Below are positions 20,701-31,564 of a DNA stretch of 64,000 nucleotides, one piece after another. The stretch is from Paramarasmius palmivorus (Eukaryota; Basidiomycota; Agaricomycetes; Agaricales; Marasmiaceae): contig JAYKXP010000188.1 in NCBI GenBank assembly GCA_037176845.1, positions 17,711-81,710 on the forward strand, read 5' to 3'. The translations under genes and the position numbers were made by a program. Each line of letters begins with the position of its first letter. Within the stretch, counting starts at the first letter, position 1. The notes under the pieces were generated by a model. That model worked only from the letters and a program-made list of their open reading frames with translations, did no database searches and was not told the origin of the DNA.

Positions 20701-22798
20701 TTGGATTGTCTGACCTTTTCATTTAGGTCTTCCAGACCATTAGACCACCCTAGAACTAGCAATACCAACTCTATGACATTGGAATATGAAGTATATAATA
20801 CTATTTGGTGTCTAGTTGGTCTCAGAATGCTTAATGAAAAGGTCAGACAATCCAAGTCAAAGATTGATTGCAAGTACTTTACACATAAGCCTATAAACAT
20901 AACTTGAGCATATCTCAAGCTACAGTAATTGGATTCCTTTCAAACCTGGATTGTTTCTTAACTGATTTTTCATCCTGAATTCGATTTTGAGGTTCCCCAA
21001 GCCCCCAGATCAATCCCTGCAATACTACATTCATAGTACATGTTTTCTGTAATTGTGCAAGAATTGATGCATCTGGCATATGGATTCCTGTCCTGGGATT
21101 CATGGAGGCAATGGATATCCCTGTTCTATGCATAGTGAACAGTCTCTCATTCACTTTTGGTGATTTTAGGAGCAATCCCCATGCTCCAGTACAGAAAAAC
21201 CCCTAAAAATGCGATTTTTTATGTATTTTTTATGTAGCAACATACAGATGTGTTCAAAAAATGTCCTTTCATAGTAGGAAAGTGTATTTTGGGTGCCTGA
21301 ACTCGATTCTGAACTCCCCTTTGTGCTGGGATGCTTCCCTGAGGTGCTATTCATCTACTACTGCCTGTGTTACATAACTGTACAATACATTGGATTGAAC
21401 AAGGTGTTGCACATACAGGAGTGCTTGGGCAGCTATGTAGCTGTCATCTATACATATTAAAGTGGGTTATGAACAAGAATTAGCTCATCCCAATCATTCC
21501 CTGTGGTGTAGTATTATTAATGTCCAAAAAAAGCGAATTTAGCTGTAATAAATCTGGAAAAATAGACAGCTCTCCAGGATTGTAAAACAATCAAGGGAAC
21601 ATATGTATCATCTCTCATCCACAATATCTATGCCCTAGCTGCATTACATCCCATCCTGTAATTTTATTCCCCCAATTTCGGAGATTTTCAGTATTTTTGA
21701 TATTTAAGCACCATTATCCCACTAATATATGTACTATTTGGTGTGCCCAGGCTTGTATTTGATGTATCTAGGTCCTCCAACTTACCTCATGTCAATATCT
21801 GGCCTGTAGCCCAAGATCCAATAGGCCATTTTCCTGAATTACCATATTTGGACCGCTTTTTTTGCATTCCCCTGCCCCCCAATTGCAGGGGCATGCTTTT
21901 AGAACATATTAGAACATATTCCCTCAAAAATGTGTTTTTTATAGCCCCCCAGCATGCCCCAATAGCCCCCCAATGATTTGATTCCAGGTGGAAAATAGTG
22001 AGGTAAGGCCACCTTCCATTTTGGGAAGCCAAAAGCGGAGTAGGGAGGCATCAGGAGGCATGCCAAATGGTGTCAGGAAGTGTGGGAATAATTTTCCTGT
22101 CAAAAAAGCGCCCAAAAAGCGCCCTGTTATAGCTTTTCTAGGTTTTGATAGCCCTCTTTCCTAATTTGGAAGTCAAAAAAGCGCACCATTTGAGACCTAC
22201 AGTATATAATGGAAAATATACTTGATTTATCCCATAAAAGACATTATATATTGCCCTTTATCACTGAGACTAGTGCCAAAAGCTTACCCAGGATGAGCCC
22301 AGGGACTTTGCAAAGTGACTCTGGCACATTACCCAGGGACTTTGCAAAGGACTAGCAGGATCGGCTGTCACCATCAACTTCGGGCCACGCACTGTGTGCT
22401 ACCCACACCGCGACGTCAAAAATTTGGCATTTGGGTGGTGTGCAATCACGGCCCTCGGCGACTACGACTGGAAGTGCGGCGGTCATTTTGTTATCTGGGA
22501 TCTCAAGCTCGTAATCGAATTCCTGCCTGGTACAACCATTCTCATCCCCTCAGCGATGGTTTGCCATTCCAACACCAACATTGGCCCCAACGAAAGGCGA
22601 TATTCGTTCTCTATGTTTTCTGCCGGTGGACTCTTCCGCTGGGTCGAGCACGGCTTTACCCCTGAGAAAGTGTACCAACAGACTCGGACGCGCGTACAGG
22701 CAGTGGTGGAGGGACGGGAGCGTTGGGAATCAGGGCTAGCACTATTCTCGTCCTTGGATCAATTGCGAGCGCAACGGCAAGACAATGTGTCGAATTAG
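17792..22798 (+). pseudogene. TET/JBP-family 2-oxoglutarate dioxygenase gene split by a foldback element
   Basis: Exons at about 17935-18537, 18591-18861, 18918-19013 and 19065-19200 lead into a palindromic insertion. The catalytic half resumes at 22357-22798. The N-terminus is Pro/Ser-rich with a basic KRARHKAR stretch. The catalytic half shows the Fe(II)-binding H-X-D as YPHRD, then ITALGDYD, the distal His in CHSN, and the 2-oxoglutarate Arg in ERRYSF. This is the mushroom TET/JBP pattern. These enzymes oxidise 5-methylcytosine or thymine in DNA, and fungal copies are known to sit beside KDZ transposases, as here. The insertion separates substrate- and iron-binding parts and brings an in-frame TAG at its left edge, so no intact enzyme is expected. 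The 5' start is uncertain. Confidence 0.8.
19200..22356. mobile_element. 3.16-kb foldback (near-perfect palindromic) element
   Basis: The left arm 19200-20724 is repeated in reverse complement at 20832-22356, with only about 108 bp of unmatched centre. Four open frames in one arm recur residue for residue in the other, so the arms look identical or nearly so. Each outer end carries two copies of CTTTGCAAAGTCCCTGGG within about 55 bp, followed outside by CTAG on both sides. CTAG could be a 4-bp target duplication. No transposase is encoded, so it would be moved by another element. Its transcript would form a hairpin of about 1.5 kb, a strong small-RNA source. Confidence 0.9.
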
Positions 22799-22907
22799 TC
22801 GTCCTTTGTATAGTGTATATTTCTCATATTCAAACGCGTTTCAGTGCCTTTCAATGCCCATTTTTACTTGCAAACCATTGTCAGTACAATGCTCGAGATA
22901 GGTTTGA

Positions 22908-23728
22908 CTACACGGGAACTGGCTCCGTTCCGTTCATCCATGCCTGGACGTGTTTTTTTTGAAAATCAAGACGTCCCGCACTGTAAGCCTGCTCCAAATC
23001 CTCTTCAGGGTCCATGATCATCATCTCCAAGTTGTGTACGCTATCCAGGATGCACTTCAACCTCATCGTCAACTTGTGAGTGTCCTGGTATGCCGAAAGA
23101 ACCCCTTCTTGCAAGCTCTTGTTCTCTAAGGAATAGCAAGAGTTCAAGAGGTCAAGGATAACCGTCTCAGCCTCCGTGAGCATAGGGTTTGGCGTGTTCA
23201 TACTAGCATTGCCACCGCGTTCCTTCATATGTTGCTCATATAACGATTCGATGAAGGCACTCGCGAGTCCCTGAGTGTACTGATGCAGCCTTTGGGTGAT
23301 AGCGTTGAGCTGGACTGTGAATTCCGAACTGGTAGCTGGATTCAGAGAAGCCGTATAATATACTCTCAGTACTCACCGAACCAACGAAATGCTTCTTGCT
23401 CCCTCACCCTGATCCTTTTTTTTTCTCCGCCTCTCTGATTCAGCCCTGGGCAAAAGTGAATCACAGTGTTAAAATTCAATCCCACTCTCCTGATCTGTGA
23501 ATCGTAACTTCCCTCGAGTTGTCTGCTCCTTGCGCTACCAATTGTCGAGCCGCCTTTTTCCGAGCCAGAATCTCTTGCCGATGACTTGAATATATCGAAG
23601 GAGATTCGTGTGAGCCGAGCTAGCAAACGCGCAGATCTGTGAACGCACCGGGCATAATGACGCGCAGACTTTTCTCGGTTTTCCTGACGCCTAACCGCCT
23701 TTGACTTGCGTACTTTTGCCCACGGCAT
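22908..23728 (-). CDS. Small gene with basic N-terminus and conserved C-terminal helical block
   Basis: Starts at 23728 with a basic segment (VRRQENREKSARHYAR) that looks like the basic half of a bZIP or a nuclear signal. After introns, the C-terminal exon runs from about 23340 to 22908, mostly helical. It ends in an LRLK..LDSVHNLE...DPEEDLEQAY...KKHVQAWMNG pattern. Both ends match the gene at 47432, including the order basic block, helical middle, acidic DEDADLSKAY-like motif and KKWVDGEE-like end. The two are therefore paralogues. Its stop lies 110 bp from the TET/JBP stop, tail to tail. Function is unknown. Confidence 0.55.
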
Positions 23729-24870
23729 GATTATTGCAATGATGTAAAGCGGGGGGGACAGCCAAACCAGATGTTCAAGATCGGTAGGATGAGAAAGGAA
23801 GAAGACCGAAGGAAGTCGGTGGTCAGAGGAAAATGGAAGTAGCGCTCAAGTTGATCAGACAGAGTATAACCTGTCTGCCTCAAAGTCCATGGTCTGACCA
23901 AATGGAAATCCCACCAAAATTGAGTCGCGTATTCTTTGACAATGAATAAGTCTGGTCCTCTAATGCATAGTGGTCAAACCGACGATGAGACTTTCAATCG
24001 CTCAAACGATTCTCTGAAGACGAGCGCTTCTACGGCGTCTACATGCAGGCAAGGATATTCTGCTCGCTTCTGACGATTTTGAACAACTCAATCACGCGTT
24101 TTGTATTTTAAGCATAGTTGAAATAACCAGTCGCACTGACTAAGTCCTACAGTTGAGTAGCTCGAAGTATACGAAGGATATATCTATGTTGTCGATCGAG
24201 CGGGTTCGTCTTCCTTGGTCTCTTGTTTCCCCTCAACTGCTCGCCTCTCTGGCCTTCGTCCTCTCCATAGTGTTTCCAGAGATACCCAGCGAGGTATCTC
24301 ATTCAACACCTCTATGTGCGCAGTGGTCCCCGCATAGCACAGGATATCATAAGTGTACCGCCAACTTCTCATGACTCGTTCATTTGAGCAAGTAGTGGAG
24401 GACGAGTTCCGTAGCCTGTTCAGAAGTGACTCGTGAGTACTCTCACTATTACAAACGACATAATGTACTCACCGTCGTTGGCTTTCCAGTCTATGGACCA
24501 TTTTCACGATAGCGAGACGATGTTGTTCCCGAGTGGGCCTGGGGACCGTCATGCTGGTTTCAGACATGCTGAGTTCTGTCCTGATTGATTAACGGAAATT
24601 TGGGAAGGGGTAACGATGGCATGAATGGTCACCTATGTGTTATGCGAGAAACAGAGGGATCAGGAGGTGAAGGTGAAAAGGGACTGGCGGGAGATAAATA
24701 TATGGCGCCATCATTACGACCACGAGTGACCGGAGACCAAACGCACGCGGCCTTTTGGAATTTGGTCTTCTTTCTTCACCATCATCATCCACGCCTTGTC
24801 AAACTACTGGTCAGTATTTCACCATGCACAGTCTGCCAACACTCAATAAGAATACAGAGCTGACACTACC
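23729..24870. other. Stretch without a supported gene
   Basis: Only short open frames with no recognisable family. Parts near 24150-24480 have splice-like GTGAGT/CTCAC words on the minus strand and may belong to a decayed gene. Nothing here is supported well enough to name. Confidence 0.4.
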
Positions 24871-25342
24871 ATGAACGGCAAAGGGAATGTGGCGGATCGT
24901 AATTCGCCTGGACAGTGGATTTTGTGCGCTTGTCCCGGATGGGGTGAACCGTGTCTGTCCTCTTGCGTGCGTCCTTTACTTTGATTCGCATGATCTACCT
25001 CTCAGATGATTCTCTATAGCCAACCAACAAACGGTATACCGACGTTGTTTGGGCATGTCAGTGCTCCACCTGGGGTGGATGTTTCGGGACGTGCGAGGGC
25101 TTCAAGACTGGGAGGAGTCGATGGCCTTCTCCTCAGGAGTATCTAGCTTACTGCCAAAGTTTGCGCAAGCCGTTCTGGGGCGGTTCAGTTGAGATTTCAG
25201 CCAAGGAAGAGTATGAACTGGCCAAATCTGGGAGTGGTTGGGGAGAGTGAGTCGTTACCGTAAACTAACGAACCACTGAGAGCTAACTTTGGAATCCCTC
25301 TCCATTAGACGGCCCTGGCGTCAAGACTGGGCCAAACTCTGA
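24871..25342 (+). CDS. Small cysteine-rich protein, three exons, 118 residues
   Basis: Exons 24871-24966, 25020-25246 and 25309-25342 join in frame through GT-AG introns of 53 and 62 nt and end at TGA. No exon is long enough to stand out as a single open frame. The product starts MNGKGNVADR and has nine cysteines in its first 60 residues, in clusters such as CACPGW, CLSSC, WACQCSTW and GGCFGTC. A charged, Trp- and Lys-containing C-terminus follows. No signal peptide is evident, so a metal-binding intracellular protein is more likely than a secreted effector. No family is recognised. The internal consistency of all three splice phases is the main support. Confidence 0.6.
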
Positions 25343-25616
25343 GACGTTTTTTTTTTGTTGTTGTTGTACCGGCGTTGTATCTTGAATTTCAAATCTAAGC
25401 CTTTCCCCTCGGCGATGTCCAAATGATTATGATTGAAGTGATAAGAGCACGCGTGAAATCCGCCAACTCGGGGTGCCTTTGCCTAGCTTTATCTTGCTTT
25501 ATCCCAAACATTGACACTCACCGCAATGTCTACAAGCTTCCAACGACGAAACGCCATGCCTAGAATCACTGGACACAAAGGCATGGATTATTTACTCTCA
25601 CAATGCTACAAGGTTT

Positions 25617-26175
25617 ATGAGTTCTTCTATAATCCAGAAATTTATTGACATGACCTTCAAGGCGGCGCTATATTTCCCTACTGATGACGAGCCTCGTATC
25701 GTCAGACTTGAACGTCGCAAGATTAATGGCTACGATTTCTGTCCTTACTTGGATCCAGATGATCAAGAGGGAGGAACAGCGCTCATCAAAGCTATTCACG
25801 CTGAAGGCGACCAGGGGTTTCGCCTGTTCTATTTCGAACAAACGAGTCGCAATAGTTTCGCCGTGAACGATTGCGTCACTAGGGAGCTCCAAGCTTTCAC
25901 TGATGGCTTGAGCCGGCCTTGGTTGGGTCCGATCCTCGTGATTTGGGACGACGAAGATATTATCACGAAGGAAAACCTGGAGGAAAAAGGGGAGGAAATC
26001 TTAACGTGCGTTTCTGTCTATACTTGTTGAATAGCAAGGCTTACTTGTGGTTCTGTTGGGTATGTATCTCAGTCAAGTTCACAATTTCTACGAGGAGTTT
26101 GTGAGGGATGATGCGGTCCCATTTGATACCGTCGAATCCGAATCGGACGAGCCTGGTCGCAACGGCGCCGTGTAG
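25617..26175 (+). CDS. Unknown two-exon protein, acidic C-terminus
   Basis: Exon 25617-26005 joins 26073-26175 in frame. The product (about 163 residues from the Met at 25617) has a mixed alpha/beta look: RIVRLERRKINGYDFCPYL, then a FRLFYFEQT strand and a PILVIWDDED strand. It ends in an acidic ESESDEPG tail. The frame stays open upstream to about 25515, so another exon may precede it. No family is recognised. The spacing of hydrophobic strands is reminiscent of small cofactor-independent domains, but that is not evidence of function. It is convergent with the gene at 26444-27173. Confidence 0.5.
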
Positions 26176-26443
26176 TTCTTAGAAATGTCTGATCATCAAT
26201 GAAATTTTTGTCGCTGCGAGTATTTGGAATTCTTGTCAGAATAACGACGATAACATATTCTAGGTGGCATTAACCGACGCGTCCCGAGTGCCTGTCTCTA
26301 TCTCGAAAATCCTCCGGGCACGTTCGCTGCTCCGAGCTAACACCATACGAGCAGGAGCGGTACCATGTGAATGCAGAGCTGCCAGAGCATACTCCCTGAA
26401 TGAACATATTTGAGTGGCGGACATATTTGGAAGAAATTTGGAC

Positions 26444-27173
26444 TCACAGATTGCGATGTCTGCGATGCCCAAGTGTGTGTACCACATAAATATTCCATCC
26501 ATCGGCGCCTGGGTTATCGGCATTGACGGTGGCGACCGTGCTGGAAGCTTGGGTCGACATTGTATGAGACGGACCTGCAGAGATGGATCCGTTATCCTGG
26601 GGTGAGAGGTGCTCAATACGGCGTCGGCGACGAGGGCGGAATCGAGGATAGGCGGCCAAGAGTTCTTGGTGAACGACGTGAGCTTTGGCAATAGAGGCGA
26701 CGGAGTAAGCATGGTCATCGAGGGCCTCTTGACCATGTTGATGAGATGGTAGCTCGCGGTGGTACTTAACACATTGCTTCTGCCAAATGTGGTGGGCCTC
26801 TTCAAGAGTGTCAGCGCCTCTTATGATCCATCCGGCGTTTGAGGGTGTTTCTTTGGGAATTTGAGACTTGATGGATCTGTAAAGCCTTGAGATTGAATTG
26901 AAATAAAGCGTAGAGATTATATGGTTACCGAATATCGCGATAGATTCCGGGTCGCACATCGCCACCGACGCCTCCTACTGTGAGTAGAAGATACCATGGG
27001 TGCTCTGTCTCGTACAGGGGAAGCGGAACCAAAATTTCATCCAGGATTTCGGGCTCACAGACGTATGGTGTGTATTCAGGAGCTAGTCGAAGATGGTTTG
27101 CGGCCTCACATAACTTGCTGATATTCCAGCCGTGAGGAGTGTCGCTGTCACTGTCGTCTTCGAAGTTGGACAT
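26444..27173 (-). CDS. Protein with a viroplasmin/RNase H1-N-like domain
   Basis: The Met at 27173 (MSNFEDDSDSDTPHGW) begins exon 1. An intron at about 26883-26925 joins GIYRDIR to LYRSIKSQIPKETP. The joined segment WYLLLTVGG...RPGIYRDI...GWIIRGADTLEEAHHIW matches the layout of the viroplasmin/RNase H1 N-terminal fold: strand, G-x-x-PG-x-Y, helix, then a G-x-x-T-x-x-EA helix. In eukaryotic RNase H1 this fold binds RNA/DNA hybrids. No catalytic RNase H part follows. The C-terminus is basic then Ser/Thr-rich. Two other genes in the window (39069 and 45866) carry the same type of domain. Confidence 0.6.
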
Positions 27174-27767
27174 TGGGATGTGACGGTGTGACAGTGTGAC
27201 GATTTGAATATTTCCGAACCACCATGCGGCCTGGACCAAGAGGTATCTCCGGAGTCCAATGTGGTATCGCAAGTGGGCCTTTACCCTAGAGAGGCTGATA
27301 TACTGAATACTACTTCATTTTAGCACCCAAGATAAAATTCAAACCGACTTTTGAGAGGACTATTAGGGATCACATTGCAGGACTGCAACCTGCCCTGCCG
27401 CATGGAATGTATTTGAAATGATGAGCGAGGAGCGAACCTGAAACGACCTGGTTGAAAGGGAATATTGAAGGGTGCGTCTGTCTAAATCTGCAGAACTGAA
27501 GGCCTCACCGGTTCTCTAGGCCCTGGTGTGATATCGTTCCAGGCAGAGGTGAATGGTATTTCGAGAATGAATCTGGCGGAATCATAGATTCGTCGATCGC
27601 GTTCGTTTGCCAATAGGCATAGTGCGTTCGGATCGGCGCAGTATATCCTAGTATATCGTCTGCCGACTCATTGCCTAGGGAGAATATTAGGTCCGGTCGC
27701 CACTGAAGGGATCACTAAGACATCTTTCCCTGAATTTGGTCTCACGTATCCTCGTCCTAAATCTGCC
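27174..27767. other. Intergenic stretch, nothing recognised
   Basis: 594 bp between divergent gene starts (27173 on minus, 27768 on plus). It should hold both promoters; no clear TATA box was seen. Confidence 0.4.
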
Positions 27768-30700
27768 ATGTCAACTGCTACCTCTCCCGCTGAGCTATGC
27801 GACGAAAGTCGTCCATTGTCACTGTCCATAGAGGGGCCAATTCACTCACCCAACGATCATCCTGTCGACTCTGTCTCCAATTCCGTGTCGACCACCATGG
27901 ACCCACCTGTTGTTCCTCCAACGTCGATCTCTGAGGCCAACTCACCAACGGTTCTACCTAGGACAGGTGAAGCAAACGTTGATGCAGCCAACTCTATGGC
28001 TCCGGTGCCTCCTATTGCGGACGAAAAGGTTGCTGATGACCACGACGATGCTGAAGAGAACGAAGAGGACGAGGGTGGTAAAAGAGGACGCGGCAAGCCG
28101 AGTCATTTCAAGGGTGCACGCTTGGTTTTTATGCAGAACGGGCTCAAGCGTTATATGGAGCTGAAAAACAGGCAGGAGAAAACCAAGTTTTGGCCCTCAT
28201 TCATGGCCGAGCTCATGGCCGAGTTCCCGTTGTCAAAGTACCCAATTCCTCGGTCGCGTTTGACGTCTCGAGAGACGTTCGTAGAAAAGACTGAGGATGA
28301 GGTCAACCGTTTGTCTCAGGATGGCAAGGCGGCTTACCAACGTTCGTTGAAGCGAGCGTCTGCGACGGATGAGGAGCTGTATCTCCAGGTATGTGGCTTT
28401 GTTTATGAATCCTGATAAACTTCTGATTTAGCTTGGTAGATGGCCAAGGACTGGATGGGTTGGCACCAGAACGCTGCGCGAAAGTCGGAAGGGGGAACTC
28501 TAGGCGCAATGTTCCGAGCAGAGCTAGAGAAGAAGAAGAAGCAAATCAAGCCGCAATTCAACCACTTCGTGATGAAGCACCCCGAATACAGGACTACTGT
28601 GGTGGACCGTTCGTCGGAAACTGGTCGTCTGGATCGTCTCCCATCAAGGGCAAAGGCCGTGAAGGATTTACTAGATGATTTGCCAGAGGAGGAGATAGAG
28701 GCACTGAAAACTGAGTACTCCGAGGTGGTGATGGCTTTGGGTGAGGACGAAGGCGACGAGGATGATTCTACTCCTGACATGGCCGAACAAAAAAGGTACG
28801 AGGAACCTTTTAAAATAGTGCCTGGCTTTTACTGACGATGCGCCCTAGTCGTCGAAAGAACTTCGGCAGCTTCGCCCAAGATGTTTTGAACATTTGGCGA
28901 AAATTGACGGGTCTGAATCTGGTTTTGTTGGCTGGGGAGTGTATCGACGGCGATGCTGATTACGATTCGTGTGTGTGAGTAATGTGGCCGCCTACTGTTC
29001 CACGTTGACTGAGAAATTTAACTAGGATTTTTTCCAAACCGGATGGTTGTCCAGATATGGACGACGGTGCTGGGGTGGATTTTGATCGTTTTTCCAATAC
29101 CTTCCTTCACTGGCTGAAGGAAATCTATACCCGAACACACACGGACTCAGAGAAGACCTCTCCTTCTCATCGTTCATCCTCATCTACTCCGACACAGTCA
29201 TCGAGCACTACGTCTACCCCAGCATTGGTTCAGAATCAAACATCCGAACATCTGGGCGATTCTAACAACGGGGGTAACCGGAAGGCCAGACCGCGCGAAG
29301 GCTCAGGAAAGAAAGCATCGAGAAAAGACGAAGTTTCATCGGGCGAAGAGACACCAGAGCCTTCAGAACCTAGTGATCTGGGGTCAGGCTCAGAAGATGA
29401 GGAGCAGGAGGATCAGCTGAGGAAACCAAAGAAGGCGCCGGCTCCAGTCAACAGTGAAGGGCTGTGGGAAAGAAACGAAGAGGGTCTTCCGGTACTTCTC
29501 GTTCCTATGTGCGACTTGACACGAGAGCAGCAGGCTGCTTTTACTCGCGAATGTGCCTCAGCTATTGGTTTAACGAAGGCTGTAGAGGACTTGGAGAAGG
29601 AGATCCACCAGAGCAGGAAGGGGAAGAAGCCGTCTGTTTCCAGATACAAGGGAACAAAGCCAACGAGAAGGTCGAGTCGGATCCAGAACGTAAGTGGGCA
29701 GTAGTGTTTGGAGTATCTATTCTAAGAGGCTTGTTCATAGGTGGAAAAGGCCCAGGAAATCGATGATGGCGATGGTAATGCTGCAGATACCGAGGATGCA
29801 TCCATGTATGATGACCGGGGTGAACAAGGAGGCGTCCACGACACCGGAAACGTTGATGAAGCCGGCGCCGAGGATACAGAGGCCGCTTCTGCCAATGGGA
29901 CCGAACGTGTAATTCCGAGTATCGATAACGTTCAGAAGTTGCCGGCATGGGCTCAGGCAGTGGTGAACGGATATGCTCAGGTGGATGCACCGCAAATGGA
30001 AGTTTGGTCCCGATTCGACGTGCAAGGCTGCTCAACACCTTTTTTGAAGGATTATGGTGGTTGGTTGCTGGGGCCCCAGAATATACAACGTCCAGAGTCG
30101 TGGACAGCAGTCGTTTACAAATGGATTGAGGTAGAGGAAGAGTGGAATAAGAGAGGTATTGTTGCTCAGGTAAGAGATGGTCTGCTGTACGGAGGAGCCA
30201 GACTGATAGTTTGATAGGGTGCACAGATCAAAATGTTGAAGAACAAACGTCCGCAGGGGTTTTTGCAGTGGTTTAAGTATGGTAGATTGAGGTGGGAAGA
30301 GCTCGTACCTTCAGAGGTATGCGTCCAAGAGCTGGGGCATCAGTGGTGGATATGGTGGTCTAGCGTTGTGAATCCGCGGTGGAGACCGCGTTCTGAAGGT
30401 ATGATCATGCCAGGGGGTCAGGGAGATTGGGAGGTAGTGCGGCTTCCAGGAAAGGATGGATTCATTCTGGCGCTGGTCTCGTTGAGGTGGTGGTGTGACC
30501 TCCTGGATAATCCCGAAACAGATTTGCTGTGGACTTCAACTCTCAAGGCGGTGTATTGGACGCTTGAGGAGTTATTGAAGGATGCACGGTTAGTTTCTAT
30601 TCTATTGTGTATCAAAGGGGAGTTGATTTGACATTGTGCTTAGATCCCTCATCGTGGAAGACGAAGGCTCTAATGGTGAAGAAGACGAGCGGTCTGAGGT

Positions 30701-30847
30701 TGAGGGAGAGAATAACGAGGTCCCCAAAGAAGCTCCAGGAGACAAACGGAAACGGTCAGTTTATAGATTTGGATATTGACTACTGGGTACTGATACAATA
30801 CCAGGATCGTAAACACAGCAGGAAGGCGGACCAAGCGGCGTCGGTGA
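27768..30847 (+). CDS. Eight-exon nuclear-type protein of unknown function
   Basis: Exons 27768-28388, 28440-28795, 28849-28974, 29026-29689, 29741-30169, 30218-30588, 30644-30754 and 30805-30847 join in frame and end KRKR...RRTKRRR-stop, a bipartite nuclear signal. The N-terminus is Pro/Ser-rich, then acidic (DDAEENEEDEGG). A conserved-looking helical domain comes next: KRYMELKNRQEKTKFWPSFMAE, and after the splice MAKDWMGWHQNAARK. A Ser/Thr-rich, acidic linker leads to a Trp-rich region (WWIWWSSVVNPRW, RWWCDLL). The architecture fits, from memory, an expanded mushroom family without known function. All splice phases agree, so it appears intact even though neighbouring genes are broken. Confidence 0.7.
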
Positions 30848-31564
30848 ATGAATGGTGGCCTGTATCCACTGCGGTTTTACAATGTATGATTGATACTTTG
30901 CAAATAGTTCCTGTTAGGCGTTGGTGACATTAAATTGATTGTGACCCATAGTTATTCGGCGTGATGTGAGTTGTGACAAGCAAACTGGACATTATTTATT
31001 ATTATATTTCTCTGTTCCCAAATTTGGATTGGGCTGATTTGTCATTCTAACATGCTGGGCTGGCAGTGAGGAACACGTCCCTGTTATTTTGCAATATGAC
31101 TCTGGGTCATGACTGAGCAACTTTGTAAAACATCAGCTGGTACGGGTGGAGGTTGAAAGTTTTTGGTTTGGGGGAGGGATACGCTTAATCCGCGTATTTT
31201 TCGGCCGATGTAGCGCATTTTTGATGAGAATTACTAAGTTCCACTCGGCTAGACGCTGATGATGGCAACTTAGATTGTCAAAATGCTGCCTAAAAGGCTA
31301 TCTTACACGATCTAGCTGAATACTCGATGTCGAGTGAGGACTTAGGATAATTTTCAAGGGTCACACAAGTGCAGAAACAAGAACTACATTTTATTTTAGG
31401 TCCAAGTGACCTTTTGAATGTAAGAATTTGTGCACTAGGGCACGAGTACAGCAGAGATATTTTTATAGTGCTTCTCAGCACTCTAGACTACGATGCGATG
31501 CGATATGAATACGTATACAAAAACAAAACGTCCACGACGACGTTGACCAACCCCCACCAGCCAG
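30848..31564. other. Junction region between nested segment and retroelement
   Basis: No gene seen. It holds a 17-nt copy of the retroelement polypurine tract (TTTTTGGTTTGGGGGAG at about 31159-31175). From about 31250 the CTAG-rich composition of the element returns. The last 300 bp are the 3' flank of antisense gene B. Confidence 0.5.

Larger units (their letters stand above)
13640..31240. mobile_element. Nested foreign segment inside the LTR element (KDZ-TET/JBP cluster)
   Basis: Edges are approximate. They are placed where the dense CTAG words of the retroelement stop (last near 13642) and resume (near 31250). Inside, genes are ordinary spliced fungal genes led by a KDZ transposase and a divergent TET/JBP gene, an association known from mushroom genomes. 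No target duplication or terminal inverted repeat was found at these edges by eye. It could be one large transposon with cargo, several insertions, or genomic DNA trapped between two truncated retroelement copies. Confidence 0.5.

Noticed and set aside
19524..22032. Repeated small open frames in both palindrome arms (81, 77, 62 and 86 codons).
   Set aside because: They are mirror copies created by the inverted repeat and match no family; there is no sign they encode proteins.
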